Positions 10,415 to 18,230 of a stretch of 64,000 nucleotides of DNA are shown piece by piece. This DNA is from Cytobacillus firmus DS1. Lineage in GTDB: Bacteria > Bacillota > Bacilli > Bacillales > Cytobacillaceae. How positions within the stretch are numbered: position 1 is the stretch's first letter; each line of letters starts with the position of its first letter. The notes under the pieces are model-generated. The model did not search any database. It was not told the DNA's origin and saw only the letters and a program-made list of their open reading frames with translations. The translations under genes were made by a program, and so were the position numbers. The stretch is taken from assembly GCF_000565285.1 (NCBI RefSeq), contig NZ_APVL01000002.1, positions 186,001 to 250,000 of the forward strand, given 5' to 3'.

Positions 10415-11461
10415 TTGGCAATCACAATTAAAGATGTTGCAAAGATGGCAAAAGTTGCGCCTTCTACTGTTTCAAGGGTTATTGCCAACAATCCTCGCAT
10501 CAGCGAGAAAACCAAGCAAAAAGTCAGAGAGGCAATGGAACAATTAGGATACCATCCAAATTTTATTGCCCGCAGTCTTGCAAGCCAGTCAACCCGGGCA
10601 ATTGGACTGATAATGCCCAGCTCCACAGATGTTGTGTTCCAGAATCCATTCTTCCCTACTGTACTTAGAGGTCTGAGTGAGGGTGCCCATGAAAGGCATT
10701 ATGCCCTTCATATGACAACCGGAAAAACGGATGATGAAATCTATGAAGGCGTGATCCAGATGGTACAGGGCGGCCGGGTTGATGGAGTAATTTTGCTTTA
10801 TTCAAAAGTAGAGGACAAAGTCCTTGCCTTCTTAAAGGAAAGAGATTTTCCATTTGTGGTTATAGGCAAGCCTTTTTCAGATGAAGAAGAAATCACTTAC
10901 GTGGATAATAATAATTTTCGTGCAGCCAAGGAAGTAACGGAATACTTGATTAAACTTGGCCATAAGCAAATTGCATTTGTCGGAGGAAATTTGAATTTAA
11001 CAGTTACAGTTGAACGCCTTCTTGGCTATGAAAAAGCATTAAGGGATGCTGGAATTGAACTGGTAAATGAATATATTGTTCATGAGGAGTTTCTTAAAGA
11101 AGGAGGACAGGAGGCTGTCAGAGGTCTCATCTCCCTTAATAAACCTCCAACCGCCCTTGTGGTTGCTGACGACTTAATGGCATTGGGCGTTCTGAATACA
11201 TTGGATGAATTGGGAATAAAGGTTCCTGAAGATGTGTCTATCATCAGCTTTAATAATGTGATGTTAGCTGAAATGTCCAGGCCGCCGCTGACTTCTGTCG
11301 ATATTAATATATTCGATCTGGGATTTGAATCTGCCAGGAGTCTCATATACAGAATTGAAAACCCGCGGGAGCCTGTAAAGAGGATAATTATTCCGCATAA
11401 AATTGTTAAACGCTGTTCTTGCAGCAGTCCACTAACTGAAGAGCCAAAGATAGTAACATAA
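10415..11461 (+). CDS. LacI-family transcriptional regulator of maltodextrin use (MalR-like)
   Basis: DNA-binding regulator with an N-terminal LacI helix-turn-helix ('TIKDVAKMAKVAPSTVSRVI') and a periplasmic-binding-protein-like effector domain. Start codon choice: a GTG at 10406 lies only two bases from the AAGGAG site, whereas the in-frame TTG at 10415 is about eleven bases away and puts the HTH at residue 4, so TTG was chosen (348 residues). The C-terminus 'KRCSC' resembles MalR of other Firmicutes. Its position at the end of the locus and the repeated GTGCAAACGGTTG operators suggest it represses the amylase and importer genes until maltodextrin is present; this is inference. Confidence 0.88.
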   Translation: MAITIKDVAKMAKVAPSTVSRVIANNPRISEKTKQKVREAMEQLGYHPNFIARSLASQSTRAIGLIMPSSTDVVFQNPFFPTVLRGLSEGAHERHYALHMTTGKTDDEIYEGVIQMVQGGRVDGVILLYSKVEDKVLAFLKERDFPFVVIGKPFSDEEEITYVDNNNFRAAKEVTEYLIKLGHKQIAFVGGNLNLTVTVERLLGYEKALRDAGIELVNEYIVHEEFLKEGGQEAVRGLISLNKPPTALVVADDLMALGVLNTLDELGIKVPEDVSIISFNNVMLAEMSRPPLTSVDINIFDLGFESARSLIYRIENPREPVKRIIIPHKIVKRCSCSSPLTEEPKIVT

Positions 11462-11465
11462 AAAA

Positions 11466-11488
11466 GGGAAGCCTGCGGCAGGCTTCCC
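11466..11488. terminator. Bidirectional terminator
   Basis: GGGAAGCCT and AGGCTTCCC form a nine-base-pair stem with a GCGGC loop, with A's before and T's after, between the convergent regulator and SDR genes. Confidence 0.88.
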
Positions 11489-11502
11489 TTTCATTTTGAT
11501 TT

Positions 11503-12372
11503 TTATCCATTTACAATTGTACCGCCGTTCACATGGATCATCTGCCCGCTCACATAAGATGAATCATCACTGGCAAGATAGACATAGGCCGGAGCCAATT
11601 CATAAGGCTGTCCTGCTCTGCCTAATGGGGTATTTGATCCAAATTTTGAAACCTTATCCGCTGTGAATGTAGATGGAATAAGCGGTGTCCAAATAGGTCC
11701 CGGGGCCACTCCATTTACGCGAATTCCCTGTCCAGCCAGCGATTTGGCCAATGAGCGTGTGAAGGAGACTATCGCACCTTTTGTAGAAGAGTAGTCGATT
11801 AGCTGTTCGTTTCCTTCATAAGCGGTTATTGATGCAGTATTGATGATAGAGCTTCCTTTTTTCAGGTGAGGCAGTACTGCCTTTGTCAGATGGAAAAATG
11901 AAAAGATGTTTGTTCGGAATGTTTTTTCAAGCTGTTCAGCAGTGATATCAAGCAGGCTTTTTTGAGGATGCTGCTCGGCTGCATTATTCACCAGTACATC
12001 GATTTGACCAAATTTATCAAGTGTCTTTCTGACTGCATCCTTACAGAATGTTTCGCTTCCAATATCACCGGATATCAGCAGGCATTCCTGTCCCTCAGCC
12101 TCAATGGCCTCTTTAGTCTTTTCTGCGTCTTCATGTTCTTCCAGATAGACAATCGATACGCTTGCTCCTTCTTTAGCAAAGTAAATGGCGGCTGATTTTC
12201 CGATGCCGCTGTCTCCTCCTGTTATTAACACAACTTTTCCTTTTAATTTATCAGACCCTTTATAATTTGGATCAGCCGTTTGAGGCTCAGGCTGCATAGG
12301 AGCCTCTGTGCCGGGCTGATGATCCTGATGCTGGGGCGGAAATTCCTTTGGATTGTTTTGAGTATTAGACAT
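11503..12372 (-). CDS. SDR family oxidoreductase (YdaD/YhxC-like general stress type)
   Basis: NAD(P)-dependent short-chain dehydrogenase. The first 40 residues are a hydrophilic Pro/Gln-rich extension, followed by the cofactor motif TGGDSGIG (51–58), NNAA (129–132) and the catalytic Ser181, Tyr194 and Lys198 (YSSTK). The extension and sequence are like the general stress dehydrogenases YdaD/YhxC of Bacillus. The start was placed at the ATG eight bases after GGAGGG, seven codons into the longer ORF. It stands alone and convergent to the LacI-type gene. Substrate is unknown. Confidence 0.9.
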   Translation of the reverse strand: MSNTQNNPKEFPPQHQDHQPGTEAPMQPEPQTADPNYKGSDKLKGKVVLITGGDSGIGKSAAIYFAKEGASVSIVYLEEHEDAEKTKEAIEAEGQECLLISGDIGSETFCKDAVRKTLDKFGQIDVLVNNAAEQHPQKSLLDITAEQLEKTFRTNIFSFFHLTKAVLPHLKKGSSIINTASITAYEGNEQLIDYSSTKGAIVSFTRSLAKSLAGQGIRVNGVAPGPIWTPLIPSTFTADKVSKFGSNTPLGRAGQPYELAPAYVYLASDDSSYVSGQMIHVNGGTIVNG

Positions 12373-12491
12373 TACGAAATCCCTCCAAATCATTAATACT
12401 CTTCTAATTCCATTTTATTATGGTAAAAAAACATGGAAATTATTTGCATTGCTTTTATATAATTGATTTAAAAAGAGTGGGGGAACAGGAA

Positions 12492-12995
12492 TTGCAGATT
12501 CGATTAGCTGCCAAAAGTGATGCGGAAGCCATTCTGGCCCATTGCCTGAAGGCTTTTGGAGAAACTGATTTTTTAATGACCGAGGCAGATGAGTTTAATT
12601 TAACAATTGAAGAAGAGGAATCGTGGATTGAGCGGAGCATTAGAACCGGAGATCTTATTTTATTAGCGGAAGTTGATAATGAAGTGGTTGGAATGCTGAA
12701 CTTTCGGCGATCTAAAAGCAAAAAAGTGAACCACCTGGGTTATTTCGGGATCACAATACAGGAGAAGCATTGTAACCAGGGGCTGGGGAGCAAAATGATG
12801 AAGCGATTTCTGGAGTGGGCGCAAGTTGAGCCGGGTCTGGAAAAAGTATGCCTGGAGGTCTTTGCGTATAACGAAAGAGCGATTCATCTGTACAGGCGGT
12901 TTGGATTTCGGGAGGAAGGCCGTAAAATAAAGCATATAAAAAGAAAAGATGGGACCTATGCAGATGAAATAATGATGTATAAATTTGTTAAATAG
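12492..12995 (+). CDS. GNAT family N-acetyltransferase
   Basis: Acetyl-CoA-dependent acetyltransferase of the GNAT superfamily, probably acting on a small amine or a protein N-terminus. The fold is seen from 'LQIRLAAKSDAEAI' through the acetyl-CoA pyrophosphate loop 'QGLGSKMMKRFLEWA' to 'LEVFAYNERAIHLYRRFGFREEGR'. The open frame reaches back to 12420, but the conserved domain begins at a TTG at 12492 preceded by a GGGGG stretch about eight bases away, so this start (167 residues) is preferred. It is a single gene ended by a strong terminator. The substrate cannot be told. Confidence 0.83.
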   Translation: MQIRLAAKSDAEAILAHCLKAFGETDFLMTEADEFNLTIEEEESWIERSIRTGDLILLAEVDNEVVGMLNFRRSKSKKVNHLGYFGITIQEKHCNQGLGSKMMKRFLEWAQVEPGLEKVCLEVFAYNERAIHLYRRFGFREEGRKIKHIKRKDGTYADEIMMYKFVK

Positions 12996-13030
12996 CTGCA
13001 GCTTCAAAGGTAAACTAAACAAACAAAAAA

Positions 13031-13052
13031 GCAAACGGAGTTTTCCGTTTGC
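13031..13052. terminator. Bidirectional terminator
   Basis: GCAAACGGA and TCCGTTTGC pair around a GTTT loop, flanked by A and T runs, between the convergent GNAT and YajQ genes. Confidence 0.9.
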
Positions 13053-13057
13053 TTTAT

Positions 13058-13549
13058 TTAGCGGTAGTTAACGAATTGAACATCAACTGTCAAATCTGCC
13101 TCTTTAACAGCTGCAATAATCTTCTGCAGGTCATCGCGGTTTTTGCCGGTTACTCGGACCTGATCATCTTGAACCTGGCTCTTCACCTTTAACCCGCTGT
13201 TTTTAATCAGGGTATTAATCTTCTTGGCATTTTCTTTATCGATTCCCTGAACAAGCTTTGCTCTTTGACGGACTGTTCCGCCTGATGCTCCCTCAATCTT
13301 GCTGTAATCAAGATTTTTTACAGGAATACCCCGTTTAATTAATTTGCCTAATAAAACATCCTTAAGCTGGTCAAGCTTAAATTCATCATCAGATAGAAGA
13401 ACAAGTTCCTCTTTATCAAGCTTTATATCACTTTTGCTGCCTTTAAAGTCATAGCGGGTGGAAATTTCCTTCATGGCAATATTAATGGCATTAGTTACTT
13501 CAGAAAAGTCTACTTTAGATACAATATCAAATGAGCTTTCTTTAGACAT
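13058..13549 (-). CDS. yitK: YajQ family nucleotide-binding protein (DUF520, YitK)
   Basis: Small cytosolic protein of the YajQ/UPF0234 family, 163 residues, the usual length. The start '[18 protein letters not shown]' and the segment '[11 protein letters not shown]' are family signatures; the fold is two ferredoxin-like repeats. Family members bind nucleotides, and some bind cyclic di-GMP in other bacteria, but the role in Bacillus is not established. An AAGGAGG site lies seven bases before the ATG. The divergent neighbour is cvfB, as yitK/yitL in B. subtilis. Confidence 0.93.
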   Translation of the reverse strand: MSKESSFDIVSKVDFSEVTNAINIAMKEISTRYDFKGSKSDIKLDKEELVLLSDDEFKLDQLKDVLLGKLIKRGIPVKNLDYSKIEGASGGTVRQRAKLVQGIDKENAKKINTLIKNSGLKVKSQVQDDQVRVTGKNRDDLQKIIAAVKEADLTVDVQFVNYR

Positions 13550-13706
13550 GACAGCCTCCTTGGCGATTACAATTTAAGTTTCACTTCTTGTCCTTATTAT
13601 AGTAAAATATAGCAGTTCAAACAACTTTAGGAGTTATGTGATCTTTTTTGGGAAAGATTTAATATAATGAATATTTGCTGTTTACTGCTGAGAAGGAGGA
13701 AAAAAG

Positions 13707-14570
13707 ATGGCTATAGAAGAGAATTTAGGCCGTGCTGTTAAACTGATCGTTTCAAGGGAAGCGGCATTTGGCTATTTTTTGACGGATGGAGAGGAGGATG
13801 TTCTTCTTCATCAGAATGAGACGGATGAAAAACTGGAAGAAGGGCAGGAGGTTGTGGCTTTCCTTTACATGGACTCACAGGGAAGAATCGCAGCAACAAC
13901 TGTCATTCCAGAGGTTCAGGCAGGTACATATGGATGGGCGCATGTAAGTGATGTAAAGCCAGGTATCGGTGTTTTTATCAATATTGGCATTCAGAAAGAC
14001 ATGCTCCTGGGGGAAGAGGATCTTCCTGTCCACGAAGCTGTGTGGCCGATTGAAGGAGATAGATTATACATTACACTCCGAGTAAATAAGAATAACAGAA
14101 TTTATGTGAAAATGGCTACTGATCCTGTCATTACCGATATCTCAATTAAAGCATCCAAAAGTGACTTTAATAAGAATATTCACGGACATATTTATAGAAC
14201 CGCAAAGGTTGGAAGCTGGATTTATACAGCAGAGGGCTTTAAAGGCTTTATCCATGAATCCCAGCGAAAAAGAGAGCCCCGTCTTGGAGAGAAAGTGGAA
14301 GGCCGCATAGTTGATGTGAAAGAAGATGGCACAGTGAATGTTTCTCTTATTCCAAGAAAGCATGAAGCACTTGATGCTGATTCCGAAAAAATCATCGCTT
14401 ATCTTGAAAGCCGAAGCGGTGCGATGCCATATGGCGATAAAAGTGCCCCGGAAGATATCCAGGAGCGTTTTCAGTTAAGCAAAGCTTCTTTTAAAAGGGC
14501 CTTGGGCCGGCTTATGAAGGAAGGCAGGATTTATCAGGAAGAGGGCTGGACATATATTAAGAAAGACTAA
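13707..14570 (+). CDS. cvfB: S1 domain RNA-binding protein CvfB (YitL)
   Basis: RNA-binding protein with three S1-like OB-fold modules and a C-terminal winged helix, as in CvfB, which affects virulence gene expression in staphylococci. The central S1 repeat reads 'GTYGWAHVSDVKPGIGVFINIG', another 'KVGSWIYTAEGFKGFIHESQ…GEKVEGRIVDV', and the tail 'IQERFQLSKASFKRALGRLMKEGRIYQ' is the winged helix. GAAGGAGG stands nine bases before the ATG. The length of 287 is usual. It is a single gene, followed by a Bacillaceae repeat element. Confidence 0.92.
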   Translation: MAIEENLGRAVKLIVSREAAFGYFLTDGEEDVLLHQNETDEKLEEGQEVVAFLYMDSQGRIAATTVIPEVQAGTYGWAHVSDVKPGIGVFINIGIQKDMLLGEEDLPVHEAVWPIEGDRLYITLRVNKNNRIYVKMATDPVITDISIKASKSDFNKNIHGHIYRTAKVGSWIYTAEGFKGFIHESQRKREPRLGEKVEGRIVDVKEDGTVNVSLIPRKHEALDADSEKIIAYLESRSGAMPYGDKSAPEDIQERFQLSKASFKRALGRLMKEGRIYQEEGWTYIKKD

Positions 14571-14584
14571 CTGCAATAAAAATA

Positions 14585-14870
14585 ATAGGCTGTTTCGTAA
14601 AGTTTGTTACTTTTTCGTAGCTTAGTTTATTTGCTGAGTTGATCTTCGCTGTGGGCACTCGATCCTCGAAAATGCTGATGCATTTCCTTCGTGCGGTGTT
14701 CATTCGAGGAAGCTTATTTCAATGTCCTGCGGGAGGAGAGGGAAGTGTGAGACCCCGCAGGCGAAGCCGAGGAGGCTCGCATTCCTCCCCGCGGGTTCGC
14801 TGCGTGCCTGGAGCGGAAATCAACGGGCAGCATTCATAAACAAAAAACAACAATCTTTGAAAAAAGAGCC
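14585..14870 (+). repeat. Bacillaceae intergenic repeat element, full-length copy
   Basis: Non-coding element of about 286 bp. Its ends are inverted (ATAGGCT…/…AAAGAGCC), as are inner blocks (GAGTTGAT… / …GGAAATCAACGG). The core is GC-rich, with 'TCCTGCGGGAGGAGAGG', 'GAGACCCCGCAGGCG' and 'CGAGGAGGCTCGC', giving several alternative hairpins. I recognise this type as a dispersed repeat of Bacillaceae genomes. An internally deleted relative lies at 46072–46187. Open frames across it (14639, 14722) are not genes. Confidence 0.75.
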
Positions 14871-14874
14871 AATT

Positions 14875-14910
14875 AATAAAACGGACAAGCCATTGCTTGC
14901 CCGTTTTATT
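14875..14910 (-). terminator. Terminator of the 43-residue gene
   Basis: A 16-bp stem with one mismatch (AATAAAACGGACAAGC / GCTTGCCCGTTTTATT, loop CATT) lies directly after the stop codon on the minus strand; T-rich sequence occurs on both sides, so it may also stop transcripts leaving cvfB. Confidence 0.8.
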
Positions 14911-14911
14911 A

Positions 14912-15043
14912 TTAAAGATGATCTGTCTTTTTTGAATATTGGTTTTTCCCGGCTTTGCGATTTTTCTCGCGCATCATATTTTTTTCGTGGAGAAGCGCAT
15001 TATTGTCTTTTGCTTTCTTATCATTATCGGAAGTATGCGGCAT
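14912..15043 (-). CDS. Small hydrophilic protein, 43 aa (DUF3941-like)
   Basis: A short gene with an AAAGGAG site ahead of its ATG and a terminator directly after its stop. The product begins MPHTSDNDKKAKDNN and is very rich in Lys, Asn and charged residues, with 'EKNMMREKNRKAGKN' in the middle. It has no hydrophobic segment. It resembles small Bacillus proteins labelled DUF3941 as I remember them; the function is unknown. The complete expression signals are the main argument that it is real. Confidence 0.75.
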   Translation of the reverse strand: MPHTSDNDKKAKDNNALLHEKNMMREKNRKAGKNQYSKKTDHL

Positions 15044-15151
15044 AATAAAAATACTCCTTTCATACTGATAGGTTTATTCTTCAGAATATAACTGAAGTAC
15101 AGTCATATTGTCTGTCAGAATGATATGGAGTATGTATCCTGCACTTATGGT

Positions 15152-16006
15152 TTAGATTTGCTTTTGGTAGAAAATCGCGATAGATCCCGGGCCTGTATGG
15201 GCCCCGATTGCAGAGCCAATGGATGTAATATAGACTTCTTTGGCATTAAGCTCGTCCAGTACCAGCTTTTGCATTTCAAGAGCTGTGTCTTCATCATCAG
15301 CATGGCTGATGCCGACAGTCTGCTTCTCAAAGGAGGTCCCATTTTCTTTCATCAGCTCAATAATGCGGCGAAGAAGCTTTTTCTTGCCGCGCAGTTTCTC
15401 GATCGGCACAAGTTTGCCATCTTCTACTGTTAAAAGAGGTTTAATATTTAAAATTCCGCCGAGAAATGCCGAGGCTTTAGAAACGCGGCCGCCTTTTGCG
15501 AGGTATTCAAGATCATTTACCGTAAATAAGCTCTCTAGGTTCCGGCAGCGATATTCGATTATTTTCTGGAGGTCTTCCTTGGATGCGCCTGATTGCGCTG
15601 CAGCTGCAGCAGCCTTCACAATTAATCCATATCCCAATGAAGCAGCCTTGGAATCGATGATGGTTAATTGGAAATCGGGGTATTTCTCTTTTACTTGGTC
15701 CAGGATCATGACAGCGGTCTGGTATGTACCCGAAAGTTCGGAGGAAAAAGCAATATAAATGCCGTCTTCATTGTTTTCTGCCATTTTATTGAACGTCTCC
15801 TCAAAAAGAAGAGGGGATACCTGAGAGGTTTTAGGCATCTGGCCTTCACGTATAGCTCTATATACATCCTTAGGCTCTATGGTGACTAAATCTTCATATT
15901 GTCCATCATTAAGTTGAACCTGTAACGGGAAAAGTGTGACACCATGTTCTTTATAAAAGCTAAGCGGCAAGTCACACGCACTGTCAGCTAGAATTTTTAC
16001 TGACAT
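15152..16006 (-). CDS. yitS: DegV family fatty-acid-binding protein (YitS)
   Basis: Cytosolic DegV/FakB-type protein that binds a fatty acid and, in species with FakA, presents it for phosphorylation. The N-terminus 'VKILADSACDLP', the 'SSELSGTYQTAVM' loop and 'GSAIGAHTGPGSIAIFY' at the end are DegV signatures. It has 284 residues, a normal length. An AGGTGAAAG stretch precedes the ATG. In B. subtilis the matching gene yitS lies next to yitT, as here (divergent). Confidence 0.92.
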   Translation of the reverse strand: MSVKILADSACDLPLSFYKEHGVTLFPLQVQLNDGQYEDLVTIEPKDVYRAIREGQMPKTSQVSPLLFEETFNKMAENNEDGIYIAFSSELSGTYQTAVMILDQVKEKYPDFQLTIIDSKAASLGYGLIVKAAAAAAQSGASKEDLQKIIEYRCRNLESLFTVNDLEYLAKGGRVSKASAFLGGILNIKPLLTVEDGKLVPIEKLRGKKKLLRRIIELMKENGTSFEKQTVGISHADDEDTALEMQKLVLDELNAKEVYITSIGSAIGAHTGPGSIAIFYQKQI

Positions 16007-16131
16007 TATCTTTCACCTGCTTTCAAACTATATGAATTAAGTTTATAGAAATCAAGGAGAAAAAACAATGAATTGTGTTGAAAATGCACCTTATTGGGGT
16101 AAAGAAACTATAAAAATTCAGGGGGTAAAAC

Positions 16132-16962
16132 ATGGTTTGGCTAGAAATTAAGAAAGTTTTTATTGTTTTAATTGGCGCGATATTGAATGCTATCGCGATG
16201 AATTTTTTTCTGATACCCGCTAATGTATATGCAAGCGGTTTTACAGGGGTGGCACAGCTCTTATCAAGCATTCTGGGTGATTTCGGATCAACAGGGATAT
16301 TGCTGTTCATTCTGAACATTCCTGTTACCATATTGGCCTGGAAAAAGGTTGGCCGTTCGTTTACGATTTATAGTTTTTTAAGTGTCTTCCTGATGTCTTT
16401 TTTCCTGGAAGTGATACCTGTAATCCACGTATCAAAAGATATTTTGCTTAATGCCGTTTTTGGAGGTGTCATAGCAGCTGTAGGTGTAGGGATTACACTT
16501 AAATGGGGGGCATCCACAGGAGGCATGGATATCATTGCGATGGTCTTGTCACGGATGAAAGACAAACCAGTCGGTACATATTTCTTCACTCTTAATGCCA
16601 TTATTATTATTACAGCCGGTTTTTTGTATGGCTGGGAAAAAGCGCTATACACTCTTGTAACCCTTTATGCTTCTACAAGGGTTATTGATGCCATTCACAC
16701 CAGACATGAAAAGCTGACAGCCCTGATCATCACGAAGAAATCCGAAGAAATGAAAAAAGCGATCCATGACCATCTTGTCAGGGGAATAACAACCTTTCCT
16801 GCAAAGGGAGCTTTTACAAATGAAAATAAGGAAATGATGATGATTGTCATCACCCGCTATGAGTTATTTGACCTTGAAAGAATCATAAAAGAAGTGGATC
16901 CGAATGCCTTTACAAATATTGTTCAAACAACTGGTGTATATGGTTTCTTCCGCAGGGATTAA
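16132..16962 (+). CDS. yitT: YitT family membrane protein (DUF161 + DUF2179)
   Basis: Integral membrane protein of the YitT family. Five or so membrane segments fill residues 1–180 ('FIVLIGAILNAIAMNFFLIPAN' starts the family signature, 'ASGFTGVAQLL' follows), and residues 195–275 form a soluble DUF2179 domain ending 'TTGVYGFFRRD'. The transport or signalling role is unknown in the family. GGGGG precedes the ATG. The BsuPI gene begins 19 bp after its stop, so the two may share a transcript. Confidence 0.93.
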   Translation: MVWLEIKKVFIVLIGAILNAIAMNFFLIPANVYASGFTGVAQLLSSILGDFGSTGILLFILNIPVTILAWKKVGRSFTIYSFLSVFLMSFFLEVIPVIHVSKDILLNAVFGGVIAAVGVGITLKWGASTGGMDIIAMVLSRMKDKPVGTYFFTLNAIIIITAGFLYGWEKALYTLVTLYASTRVIDAIHTRHEKLTALIITKKSEEMKKAIHDHLVRGITTFPAKGAFTNENKEMMMIVITRYELFDLERIIKEVDPNAFTNIVQTTGVYGFFRRD

Positions 16963-16981
16963 ATGAATGGAGGGATGAAGG

Positions 16982-17731
16982 ATGCTTCGGCTTTTGGCTG
17001 CTGCTGTAATTATCTTCACTATGCCTATACAAAGTTTTGAAGCTTCTGTAAAGGAAATGCCTTTTGATTTTAATGTAAATCCTCAAGCAGGACAGGAAAC
17101 ACTAAAGATCGATTTGCTTCTGAGGAATAAGGCCAATTATCCGCTGAGCTTTGAGTTTGGATCCTCTCAGTTTTATGAAGTGGAGATTTTCACTCAAAAA
17201 GGCGAAAAGGTATATTCCTCCTCAGAAGGAAAAGCATTTTTACAGGCTATTCAAACCATTGCCGTCAACCCGGATGATAGCAAGGTATGGGAAGAGCAGT
17301 GGGATTACAGGCATAAAGGGAAAAGAGTTCAGGAGGGAGAGTACATAGTAAAAGCCAGGCTTCTGGCATCAAACTTAAATGGAAAAAAGTTGGAGACAAA
17401 ACCTGAATCTGAAGCATCTGTTTATATCCCGGGCCAAAATCCTTCCTTTAGCCAGGCAAAGGTTACAGGTGGGAACGGCGAATATATCATATTATTTAAA
17501 GCCCGTCCAAAAAGCGGAAAGCTGTGGTATACAGTTGAAGACGGCCATAATGAGCTGCAGTCTGAAAAGTCCTTAGTGGCTTCATCAAATGATTGGAAGA
17601 GCTTTAGGATAAAAATAAGCCTTCCTTCTGAAAACATCCCTGAAAACGGAACAGTGGTTTTGCATTTATATGAAAAAAATGTAAACGGAGATATAATAGA
17701 TTCCTTTCCTGTTATCCTGGAAAGCAGTTAA
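16982..17731 (+). CDS. Exported BsuPI-domain protein with Gmad2-like C-terminal domain
   Basis: Residues 1–21 look like a signal peptide. Residues about 28–130 match the BsuPI domain ('KIDLLLRNKANYPLSFEFGSSQFYEV', 'GEYIVKARL'), named for the intracellular proteinase inhibitor Ipi of B. subtilis, whose gene occupies this same place after yitT. Residues about 150–247 look like a Gmad2 immunoglobulin-like domain ('VTGGNGEYIILF…WKSFRIKISLP…VVLHLYEKNVNGD…'). Ipi is 119 residues and cytosolic; this 249-residue protein is twice as long and apparently exported, so protease inhibition in the cytosol is unlikely. GGAGGGATGAAGG precedes the ATG. Confidence 0.82.
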   Translation: MLRLLAAAVIIFTMPIQSFEASVKEMPFDFNVNPQAGQETLKIDLLLRNKANYPLSFEFGSSQFYEVEIFTQKGEKVYSSSEGKAFLQAIQTIAVNPDDSKVWEEQWDYRHKGKRVQEGEYIVKARLLASNLNGKKLETKPESEASVYIPGQNPSFSQAKVTGGNGEYIILFKARPKSGKLWYTVEDGHNELQSEKSLVASSNDWKSFRIKISLPSENIPENGTVVLHLYEKNVNGDIIDSFPVILESS

Positions 17732-17768
17732 AAAGAGCTGGCAGCCATTGAGGCCGCCAGCTCTTTTT
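17730..17768. terminator. Bidirectional terminator
   Basis: AAAAAGAGCTGGC and GCCAGCTCTTTTT form a 13-bp stem between the convergent BsuPI and DUF3813 genes. Confidence 0.9.
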
Positions 17769-17952
17769 AGCGATACTGCGAATTTTGTTCAAGTTCCTGC
17801 TGCATCTCCCGGAGCTGTGCCTGTTCAGCCGCAGTGGAGTTGGCAAATGCAGAACTTAAAGCATTTTTCGCTCGGGCAACAGTTTCTTCGCCTGCAGAAT
17901 TTTTAGCTATTTCCACATATTTTCTGGCTTCCTGAAATACTCTGTTACCCAT
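17767..17952 (-). CDS. Small protein DUF3813 (YizC-like)
   Basis: A 61-residue soluble helical protein ('MGNRVFQEARKYVEIA', 'ARAKNALSSAFANSTAAEQ') that I recognise as the DUF3813 type, found next to yitU in Bacillus. The function is unknown. The CGGAGGA site lies inside the end of the upstream 50-residue gene, and two bases separate the stop of that gene from this ATG, so the two form one transcript. Confidence 0.8.
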   Translation of the reverse strand: MGNRVFQEARKYVEIAKNSAGEETVARAKNALSSAFANSTAAEQAQLREMQQELEQNSQYR

Positions 17953-17954
17953 CG

Positions 17955-18107
17955 CTATATTCCTCCGAGGGATGATTCTTTCACATTAGCTAGTTTTTGG
18001 GCTTCCGCCTCAGCATAGGTCATGTGGTACGGGATACGCTCATCATGCTTACTAACAGTATCAGCACCCTGTTGAACGAAGCGTTTTGATTTATTACGTT
18101 TACCCAT
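17955..18107 (-). CDS. Small basic protein, 50 aa, unrecognised
   Basis: This gene has a good GGAGGGG site seven bases before its ATG and is tightly linked to the DUF3813 gene behind it. The product starts MGKRNKSKRFVQQG and continues with 'DERIPYHMTYAEAEAQKLAN'; it is hydrophilic, basic at the N-terminus and has no membrane segment. Composition and length recall small spore or stress proteins of Bacillus, but I do not recognise a family. Confidence 0.7.
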   Translation of the reverse strand: MGKRNKSKRFVQQGADTVSKHDERIPYHMTYAEAEAQKLANVKESSLGGI

Positions 18108-18230
18108 TCGAATCCCCTCCATGAAAGAGTTTGAAGCCGCAATTGGGCTGCTTCATCTTTAGTATGCTCTAAAGGATGAATTTAAAAAGGGGATTTAATG
18201 GTTTCAAATTAATTCTTCCTGGTCAGCTGC

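Noticed and set aside
14639-15045. Open frames of 66 and 107 codons on the plus strand
   Set aside because: They run through the GC-rich repeat element and over the 43-residue minus-strand gene; there is no ribosome site and the sequence is explained by the repeat.
15240-15758. 172-codon plus-strand frame
   Set aside because: Lies wholly antisense to the clear DegV gene, with low-complexity Ser/Arg-rich translation and no ribosome site.
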